From assembly GCA_965644315.1 (NCBI GenBank), contig CBFFRQ010000161.1:1-44493 (forward strand): a DNA stretch of 44,493 nt. Direction: 5' to 3'. A program made the position numbers and the translations under genes. This DNA is from Caecitellus pseudoparvulus. Its lineage: Eukaryota > Bigyra: Bicosoecida. How positions within the stretch are numbered: position 1 is the stretch's first letter; the number at the start of each line of letters is the position of its first letter. Below are positions 38,001-44,493 of this stretch, piece by piece. The notes below the pieces were generated by a model. That model had not been told where the DNA came from. It did no database searches and saw only the letters and a list, made by a program, of their open reading frames with translations.

Positions 38001-38915
38001 GGCTGTGCTGGAGGGGGTATCGGGGGGGGTCGTCGGTCCCGGCGCTAGGTCTCTCTGCGTGTACCCCTCTGGGCAGCGCGCGATGTAGATGCCTTTGCCT
38101 TTGCTGGAGGCAGCGGGCTTCACGATCCAGGCAGTGTCGGGGTCCCGTGCACAGGCGGCGTTGAAGGCTGCCGCGTCAGCCGGCAGCACGTACGTGGCTG
38201 GGAGGAAGGCGAAGTGGCGGTCGCCGTGCAGTTCCTGCATGCGCATGATGTTGCGGGCCAGTGTGTCTTTGCGGGTGACTTCGTAGGTGCGGGGGAACTG
38301 GTTCACCACCTGCCCCGGGCGCAGGGCTTGAAAGGCGTAGGACTTCAAAAACGACGACACCCACATGGCGTGCCAGTCCATGGCTCCGGAGGTGGGTGCC
38401 GCCTCCCCACCAAATGTGGAGGCCCCGTTGCCGCTGGGCTTGAAGCCGTGAGCCGTGAACATGCAGTGCATGAGAGGGGCAGACACGTTGGCCATGCGGT
38501 ACGCCATGCGGGCAGCAGGGGGCGGCAGGGGCACCCCCAGGACTTCCTCCAGGGACACCTTGGCCGGCGCCGCCTCGCCCCCTCGCACCAGCGCCCGGTG
38601 TGCCGACGCGATGGCTGAGCGAGCCACTCGGAACTCTGTGATGGCCTCCATTTCCGGACGGGTGATGGAGGAGAAGAGTGTCACGTTCACCTTCCCCTTT
38701 GTGGGCACGGCTGCTGGCACAGTGGCAGGCAGCACTCCTGGCGCCACTCGTGCCAGCAGCGGTAAACCTTGCACTGCAGCCACGTAACGCCGCTTGGCCG
38801 TGTTGAAACGCCCCCACAAACTCGCAGAGCGCTCGGCCGCTGCGGCAGCAGCCGCCGCTTCTCGGTCGGCTTCGCTTTCTCCAGCTTCATGTCCAGTGCG
38901 TGGGCTTGTGCTCAT
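35073..38915 (-). CDS. TTLL5: Tubulin tyrosine ligase-like protein, TTLL5-type polyglutamylase
   Basis: 1280 residues, single exon, ATG at 38915. The family adds glutamate chains to tubulin tails using ATP. The ATP-grasp core spans about residues 189-620: [34 protein letters not shown] (nucleotide binding, about 265), [23 protein letters not shown] (about 433), [12 protein letters not shown] (about 492) and [24 protein letters not shown] (about 577; the E and N are Mg ligands). These fit TTLL5/TTLL4 better than initiating ligases such as TTLL3. Odd: about 160 low-complexity residues are inserted between the nucleotide-binding motif and the VSRYI motif. A long disordered region follows, then a conserved C-terminal piece near 977-1020 ([19 protein letters not shown]). 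Confidence 0.88.
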   Translation of the reverse strand: [1280 protein letters not shown]

Positions 38916-39367
38916 GGTCCCAGGCAGCCGTGCAAGGTCACTCTCGCCACTTCAAGATGGCGTGGTGAAGTGCAGCTGCAGTGCACTTTCTGCTTCATGT
39001 GCAAGGGGGGTGCGCCTGTGCCTGCCCCACGTGGAGAGCTGCCGGGAGAGGCGCAGGAAAGTAGGGTGGAATATTATTTTGTGCCACTGGCAAAAGCTGT
39101 GGTGCTTCACTTGCGCCCTGCCCCCGTCGGCTGTTGGTGGGCGGCTGCTTTAGGCAGCTTCGTCGGATGCAGGAGGCAGCGGCAGCAAAAAGTCACAGAC
39201 CAGAGGCAATTGCAGGCTTGCAATCACCCCCCAAAGCCCCACAGGCTCTGCAAAGACTGCTCGCCTTTTCAGACCGCACACTCTGCCTGTTCTGAGGAGC
39301 CGGCTGCGTCTGCCCCAGCGCAGCCAGCTTGCTGGCCGAGCCTGCGTATTGTGCCGACCAGCAGGTC
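38916..39367. promoter_or_regulatory. Bidirectional promoter, TTLL5-like / ATP23
   Basis: 452 bp between divergent ATG codons. A short in-frame ATG at 39329 lies upstream of the chosen ATP23 start and could lengthen it by 13 residues. Confidence 0.45.
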
Positions 39368-40092
39368 ATGGCGGCAGCTTCAGGCGCTGCTTCGGGGGCC
39401 GACAGTGCGCGTGCCGATCTGGACAATGCCTCCCTCTTGCAGAAGTATGCCCACGAGCAGCAGCGCTGCATGGGCATGGCTGAGCGCGTGCTTGAAAAGT
39501 GTGCGTGGGAGCAAATTCCGCAGGGGCCCCAGCCTGGCACCGTCCCCGCCTGGCGCCCGCACGTGACTGAGCTGCAAGCACCTGCAGCGAGCGCCCGCCC
39601 TTCACAGCGCCTGCCATCAACTTCTTGCTGAAGGATATGGATTCCCGGGGGTGTGGCCTGCCCCAAGCCTTCGTACGGTGCGCGCCCATGCCCAGCGTGC
39701 CCTCCCTCGGCACCTTCGTACCAGCGGAGAACCGGGTGGTGCTGAACAGCCTGCACACGAACAACTTCAAGACGGTCCAGCGCACGCTCATGCATGAGTT
39801 GGTGCACGCCTTCGACCACTGCCGCGTGGACATGGACTACACCTCCTGCCGCCACCTCGCCTGCACGGAAATTCGAGCAGCGAACCTGAGCGGGGACTGC
39901 AGGTGGGACGCGGAGTGGGGGCGGGGCATTTTCGGCCTGCGGGGGCAGCAGCGTGCCTGTGTCAAGCGCCGCGCCAAGCTCAGCATCGAGCTCACGGGGG
40001 CCTGTGCGGGGGAGGACGTGGACTTCGTCATCGGGTCCGTGTTCAAGCGCTGCTACAAAGACGCCGCTCCTTTCCCCGCCCTGCCCAAGTAA
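39368..40092 (+). CDS. ATP23: ATP23, mitochondrial intermembrane-space metalloprotease
   Basis: Two exons, 39368-39500 and 39608-40092, give 205 residues; the 107-nt intron has a GTGCGT donor and CACAG acceptor, and joining gives the conserved LEKSPAINFLLKDM. ATP23 processes the ATP synthase subunit 6 precursor in yeast and helps assemble the Fo sector (known). Seen: the zinc-protease motif HELVHAFDHCR (H107, E108, H111), the downstream HLACTEIRAANLSGDC stretch, and the paired Cys pattern near the end (CVKRRAKLS, VFKRCYKDAAPF). Length is normal for the family. No presequence is visible, as expected for Cys-rich proteins imported through Mia40. Confidence 0.93.
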
Positions 40093-40176
40093 TGCAGCGA
40101 ATGTCATGGCGTGTGCTTCCCTCGGGTGCTGTGCCTTTTCCCAGACCCTCCCCCCTCTGCCGCGGCCGCTGCGTGC

Positions 40177-41655
40177 TCAGAAGGACGGCGAAGTGGGCAT
40201 GTCCCGCAGACGCAGCTGCTCGGGCTTGCCGCTTGACAGCATGGCAGTGCCGTACGCGACAAACCTGTGGCACAGCGACAGCGAACACGGCGTGCACGCT
40301 GCGCACAGCAGCCCGCACCAAGCATTTGCTACGCACTTGTCCCGCACACTCTGCACTTTCTTGTTCAGGCGGCGTCGCTCCGCCTTCAGCTCCACGTCGC
40401 TAGTGACGACCGAATCAAAGAACACCATCTGCACATGCGTTAGCAACGCATCCAGTGCGCTCTCGCAGGCGTTCACTGCGCTGTGCAAGTCCGTCCGAGT
40501 GGCCTCCATCGCTGAGGGGGGGGGGGGTGTTTCGGTGAGAGGGGGCAGGCCACTGCACCGTCGGCAACGCAGCACGCACAGACAGCCAAGGCAATGCACT
40601 TCTGCAGCATGCTGTCCAAGAACATGAACAGTCTGTCCAGGCCAGTGTCGCCCACGTACAGCGACGCCAGGGGGTTCACCAGTCTCGCAGCGCTGTGGTG
40701 GCGGGTGATGGGGGGTGATGCGGAGGTGATGTGGAGGTGATGCCGCGCATGGCCACGCACTTGCTGCCCCGTCGCTGCGGGCGGGGCATGGCGGAGATGA
40801 GCAGCCGCACGGCCTCCGTGGCGTGGCTCTGGGCGGCAGCGGGCAGATCGGACAGCGGCAGGGATGTGAAGGAGGCCTCCGCGAAGGGGGGTGGGTGCCA
40901 GTCCATGGTGGCGAAGGCGTGCCCCCGGACACCCGTGGAGTGACCCCCCGCCGGCGTGGAGGCGGTGACCATGGTGGAGACTTGGGGTGTGCGGGGGGGG
41001 GAGGCGAAGGCGCCGGTGTCCCCCCCCTCAGACCCCGCCGCGGCAGGTGCGGAGCCTTGGGTGGCAGGTTGCTGTTCCGATTTGGGGGCGGGTGCGGGTG
41101 CGGGTGCTAGGGGTGTGGGTGTGAGGGGGGGTGCTGGGGCGGGTGCTGGCTGTGCCTGGGTCGCAGGGGGGTCTCTGCGTTTCGGAGTCCCCGTTGACAC
41201 GTTGACCCGCACGAACACACGGAAGGCGTCCGTCATGGTGTGTGCGTTGACGTTGAAGAAGACAGAGCCACAGGAGGGCGACAGGTACTGCGGGGGCAGG
41301 GGGCGGGTTGCCGGGGAGTGCTCTCGCCGCCAAGGTGAAGGGTGCGCCAGCGCCAGGCGCCGCAACGCACCCCGACATGCTCGAAGGGCACTGAGGCGTG
41401 GTGGCTGGACACTGGCACTGCCTTGGCCAGAACTGCAAGCGATAGGGCGGGCTGCGAGGCGGGCCACTTGAAGCCTTCCCGCAGCGCAACACAGGCGTTC
41501 ACTGGCGCAGTCATGCGAAGCTGGCGGTTAGGCAGGCGCATTTCCCACATGCTAGCGCCTTCGGAAGAAACGCGGGACCCGCGAATCACCGACGCTAGGT
41601 TCTGGTACGTAAAGGCAAAAGGGCAGTCTGCTTTGTCCGGGCATGCCTCCGCCAT
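40177..41655 (-). CDS. Unknown four-exon gene
   Basis: Proposed exons on the minus strand: 41371-41655, 40761-41287, 40580-40692 and 40177-40511, giving 419 residues. The ATG at 41655 has a GCCACCATGG context. Introns of 83, 68 and 68 nt keep frame with GTGCGT donors. I do not recognise the protein. The N-terminal 145 residues look globular (FAFTYQNLASVIRG, SPSCGSVFFNVNAHTMTDAF), a Pro/Ala-rich linker follows, and the C-terminal half is helical (LFMFLDSMLQKCIAL, VELKAERRRLNKKVQSVRDK). It is convergent with ATP23 (84 bp) and divergent from CFAP210. Confidence 0.7.
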
Positions 41656-42146
41656 GGTGGCCCACAACCCCGCGGCAGCCCTGCACGTGGAGTTTCACCA
41701 ATGCGAAACGCACACCCCACTCAACAGAGGCTGCCAGACGCTGCCCGGGAGCAGTTGAGCATGCGACGGCCAGTGAAGTTTTTGCACCTGGTGGTCTGCA
41801 TTTTGCGTAGCGCCGAAGATGGCGAATGATTGGAAGTCAAAAGCCAATGAGCAAAGATATCCTAGACCGTGTGCCCAAAGCCGCACCCCCAGCCGCCCCA
41901 CGGTCGTGTACCTCACAACACTATCCTCAAAATTAAAGACCTGGCGTATGATCTCACCCGCAACGGCGACTCAAGCGCTTGAACATTCTAGTTCCTGAGC
42001 AAGTCACACTGCCGCTGCGCACATCTGCGGCAGCGAGTGGTTGAGGGTCGCTGTGAGGTCGTGCGTGCTTTCAATTTCCGCAGCCGCCCCTCGGCGCGCC
42101 GCGCGCTCAAACCAGGAGGAGCCACACACTGCAAGTGCACGCTACC
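41656..42146. promoter_or_regulatory. Divergent intergenic region, unknown gene / CFAP210
   Basis: 491 bp between head-to-head ATG codons; lower in GC at 41800-41960 than the flanking genes. No gene was seen. Confidence 0.45.
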
Positions 42147-43580
42147 ATGGCAGCACCCACCATTATTCGTGCCAGTGACTTGCAAGCCATGACGCGCCGC
42201 GCGCTGACTGGCGCGGGCGCCACGGTCGTGCGCGGTGGTGCGAGCACGAGCTTTGAGAGCACCCGGGCAGCAGACCGCAAGGCGCGGTCAACGCAGCGCG
42301 CGGCCAAGTGGGGCAACACCCTGGCTGGTCTGCGCAAGGCGAAGCAGCAGGCGCGCGTGGACCGCCTGGCCGCGCTGGAGGCAGAGGCCCAGCGGCGCGA
42401 TGCGCAGGAGGAGCGCATCCGAAACGCCGAAAAGGTCAAGGTGCTGCGAGAGGCACGCATGAAGCTGCTGCAACAGACGGCCCAGCGCAAGGTCGTGGCA
42501 GCGCAGGACTACACGACGGACATGCTGCAGGTGCGGGAGCGGCAGCTGGCGCTGAAGAAACGCCGCGCGGAGTTGGAGGCGGCAGCGGAGCGAGCCCAGC
42601 ACGAGAGCATGATGCAGAGCATTCGGGCAGCAGAGGAGGCAGAAGCAGAGGCCAAGGCCGCTGCGGCGGCGAAACGGGCCAGCATTGCTGCTGACTTGCA
42701 GGTGCAGGTGCAGCAAGCGCAGTCTGCGCGGCTGGCAGAGCTGGACGCAGTGGCGGCGGAAGGTGCCAAGCTCCGTGCGGAAGCTGAACAGCAGGCGGCG
42801 CAAGCAGAGGCAGCGGAGCGGCAGCGCATCGCCGAGGGGCGCAAGCGAAACGCAGAACAACAGGCAGCAAACGCAGCCTTGGCGTCTGCGCGGGTGGCTG
42901 CGAAGCAGGCCGAGGCGGAGGAACTCGCGAAGTTGGATGCAGTGGCCAAGGAAGCGGAGCGGCAGGAGAAACGCCGCGCTGACTTCCGCGAGATGAAACG
43001 CCGCGAGGCAGCGCAGCGCGCGGAGCACATTGGGAAAGTTGTCGCTGAGCAGTTCACGGCACAAATGTCAGACGAAGCTGCCCGATTGGAAGCCCAGCAA
43101 GCCGCAGCGGCGGCGCGCACCGCTGCTGTGGAGGAAGCCAAAGCGGAGCAGAAGTCTGCGCTGGACGCTGCAACGCACGCGTCACGCCAAAGCCAACTGC
43201 GACGGCGCGCCGAGGCCAAGGAGCGCGAGCGCCGTGAACGGGCAGAACAAGCTGCTGCATGGCAGGCGAAGATTGACGCGCTGCAGGCCGCAGACGCGAA
43301 GGTCGCGACGGATGCCCGGCGTGAGGCACGCAAGGTGGCAGCCTACCAGGGCGCTCAAACGCTGGCCAAACAGGCGGCGTTTGCACACGAAGGCGGCAAG
43401 TACCGTGCGGCAGAGGCGAAGGCAGCGACGACGAATTTGGCAGGGGACGCCGATGTGGAGGAGGCCAAGGAAGGCGTGCTGGCCAAGCGGCAGGGCGCGC
43501 GTGTCAGCCGCGTAGCTGCGCAGCGGGCTTTTGCGCGCACCAACCGGGACCCCCTCATCGCAGCAGATGCGTACATGTGA
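42147..43580 (+). CDS. CFAP210: CFAP210-like coiled-coil axonemal protein (TPH domain)
   Basis: 477 residues, ATG at 42147 in a CTACCATGG context. Almost entirely a long Ala/Glu/Arg/Lys coiled coil of the trichohyalin-plectin-homology type. The N-terminal portion follows the order seen in CFAP210/CCDC173: an IIRASDLQAM start, a WGNTLAGLRKAK segment, then RKVVAAQDYTTDMLQVRERQLALKKRR. CFAP210 is a doublet-microtubule inner protein (known). Coiled coils mislead by composition, so CFAP45 or another TPH protein remains possible. Codon bias in this gene creates long antisense open frames that I do not regard as genes. Confidence 0.72.
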   Translation: MAAPTIIRASDLQAMTRRALTGAGATVVRGGASTSFESTRAADRKARSTQRAAKWGNTLAGLRKAKQQARVDRLAALEAEAQRRDAQEERIRNAEKVKVLREARMKLLQQTAQRKVVAAQDYTTDMLQVRERQLALKKRRAELEAAAERAQHESMMQSIRAAEEAEAEAKAAAAAKRASIAADLQVQVQQAQSARLAELDAVAAEGAKLRAEAEQQAAQAEAAERQRIAEGRKRNAEQQAANAALASARVAAKQAEAEELAKLDAVAKEAERQEKRRADFREMKRREAAQRAEHIGKVVAEQFTAQMSDEAARLEAQQAAAAARTAAVEEAKAEQKSALDAATHASRQSQLRRRAEAKERERRERAEQAAAWQAKIDALQAADAKVATDARREARKVAAYQGAQTLAKQAAFAHEGGKYRAAEAKAATTNLAGDADVEEAKEGVLAKRQGARVSRVAAQRAFARTNRDPLIAADAYM

Positions 43581-43634
43581 GGGTGTGCGCCCTGCCAGCA
43601 CTGGCGCAATGCATTGTTTTGCCGAAATTGTAGC

Positions 43635-44493
43635 CTATACAATGTCTGGCAGCTCCTCATCGTCGTCACTGTCTTCCGCGGCGGAGTCAGCGTCGCCGGC
43701 GGCCTGGGCAGGCGACGGCGCAGTTGCACCCGCCGCCTGCTGCGTTGCCAACGCCTCACCTGGCTCATAGTCCTCGCCTTCCTCAGCCTCCGTGTCAGGT
43801 GCCACGTCTGTTGCGGCGCTGTGCACGGGTGTGGGGCCCAGGCCAGTGCCGGCATCTTGGGCCGTGGCGGGGGCTGCTGTGGGCGCTGCGGCGGCAGCTG
43901 CTTCCAACGCAAGGCGTCGCTGCGACTTGGAAGTCTCCAACACGGCCTGTGGCGACGCACCCTGCACTTGGGCAGCGACTAGGATGCTCTGTGCGGCGCG
44001 CTTCAGCGCACCCCACGCGCCCACCGCACCGTGAGCAGTGGGCAGCGCGTGCGGCAAGAAACGCGCATTGGCGTGTGCTGCACCCACCAGGCGCAGCGCC
44101 AACGCAGCAGTGGGGTGAGTCAACGGCAGTGACATGGCTGGGCCCCACACTGCGACAGCCCGGTCCAACACAAGCGACACAGCCTGCAGCGGCTGCTGGG
44201 GTGCTGTGTGTGCGCCAGGGAAGGGCAGCGGAGTCACAGGCAGCAGCAACGCAGCAGCTGGCGTGCCACTGTACCCTGCCGCAGCCACTGCTGCCACGGC
44301 AGTGGTGGGCGGCGCCAAGTCGTCCAGTGCGATGTAGTCCTGGCCAAAGTCACTCACAGTGCGGGAGGTGGGTTGCCGGGCTGCCTCTAGCGTGGCGGCA
44401 GAGGACGGCTGACCCCCCCCTCGGCCCCGCTTGACCCCCCTGCCAGACTTGTGGGGAGCGGCGTAGCCAGGCGGGGGACAGGTGGCGGGAGTC
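43635..44493 (-). CDS. Unknown protein, 3' part; gene runs off the right edge
   Basis: The minus frame stays open from the stop at 43635 to the last base of the window, at least 285 residues. Seen: a basic Arg/Gly patch near the window edge (HKSGRGVKRGRGGG) that resembles an RGG-type RNA-binding or nuclear segment, a FGQDYIALDDLAPP stretch, an Ala/Leu-rich helical middle and a strongly acidic C-terminus (AEDSDDDEELPDIV). I do not recognise the family. The 5' part is outside the window. Its stop is 54 bp from the CFAP210 stop. Confidence 0.65.
   Translation of the reverse strand, partial: TPATCPPPGYAAPHKSGRGVKRGRGGGQPSSAATLEAARQPTSRTVSDFGQDYIALDDLAPPTTAVAAVAAAGYSGTPAAALLLPVTPLPFPGAHTAPQQPLQAVSLVLDRAVAVWGPAMSLPLTHPTAALALRLVGAAHANARFLPHALPTAHGAVGAWGALKRAAQSILVAAQVQGASPQAVLETSKSQRRLALEAAAAAAPTAAPATAQDAGTGLGPTPVHSAATDVAPDTEAEEGEDYEPGEALATQQAAGATAPSPAQAAGDADSAAEDSDDDEELPDIV

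Noticed and set aside
42288-43333. Two minus-strand frames of over 250 codons opposite CFAP210
   Set aside because: Arise from the Ala/Glu/Arg codon pattern of the coiled coil; Cys/Arg/Ser-rich with no domain.
1-44493. CRISPR arrays, rRNA or tRNA genes
   Set aside because: No spaced identical repeats of CRISPR type, and no cloverleaf or rRNA sequence recognised by eye; small RNA genes could still be missed.

Overview
The window is nuclear DNA from a GC-rich eukaryote, most likely a flagellated single-celled protist. Short introns (about 68-120 nt) interrupt many genes, usually with a GTGCGT-like donor and a CAG acceptor. The gene content includes ciliary axoneme proteins (CFAP52, CFAP210, a TTLL5-type ligase), Golgi glycosyltransferases, a DOT1 histone methyltransferase and mitochondrial ATP23. 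I cannot name the species; a stramenopile such as a bicosoecid would fit, but that is a guess from style.

Region 1 (1-15083) is a DNA transposon, element A. It has terminal inverted repeats at 1-65 and 15025-15078 and repeated GCGACATTCT motifs inside the ends. A second, related transposon (element B, about 5606-13842) is nested inside it. Each element carries the same two-gene module: a long transposase with an N-terminal zinc finger and a Plavaka-like RNase-H-fold core, transcribed divergently from a partner protein of about 550 residues that I do not recognise. Element B splits the transposase gene of element A; the missing C-terminal part reappears at 13843-14340. B lies in the opposite orientation to A. 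Region 12034-13671, inside B, holds intron-like signals that I could not assemble into a gene.

Region 2 (15084-19539) holds a tandem duplication of 1856 bp with period 2600. The copies encode a chondroitin-synthase-like (CHGN) glycosyltransferase. Copy 2 is complete, with an N-terminal membrane anchor. Copy 1 has lost its 5' end exactly where element A ends; its first ATG now lies in the transposon's terminal repeat. The copies look identical over the last kilobase but contain one short, strongly diverged patch, which suggests gene conversion.

Region 3 (17304-44493) is ordinary gene-dense host DNA in which twelve consecutive genes alternate strand without exception: CHGN copy 2 (+), STELLO/DUF288 (-), DOT1-Tudor (+), CFAP52 (-), a large repeat-bearing membrane glycoprotein (+), a six-exon secreted protein (-), an unknown single-pass membrane protein (+), TTLL5-like (-), ATP23 (+), an unknown four-exon gene (-), CFAP210 (+) and a gene running off the right edge (-). 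Heads share presumed bidirectional promoters of 300-930 bp, while five of six tail-to-tail gaps are only 9-84 bp. Intron boundaries below were assigned by eye, from GT-AG sites that keep the reading frame and restore family similarity.
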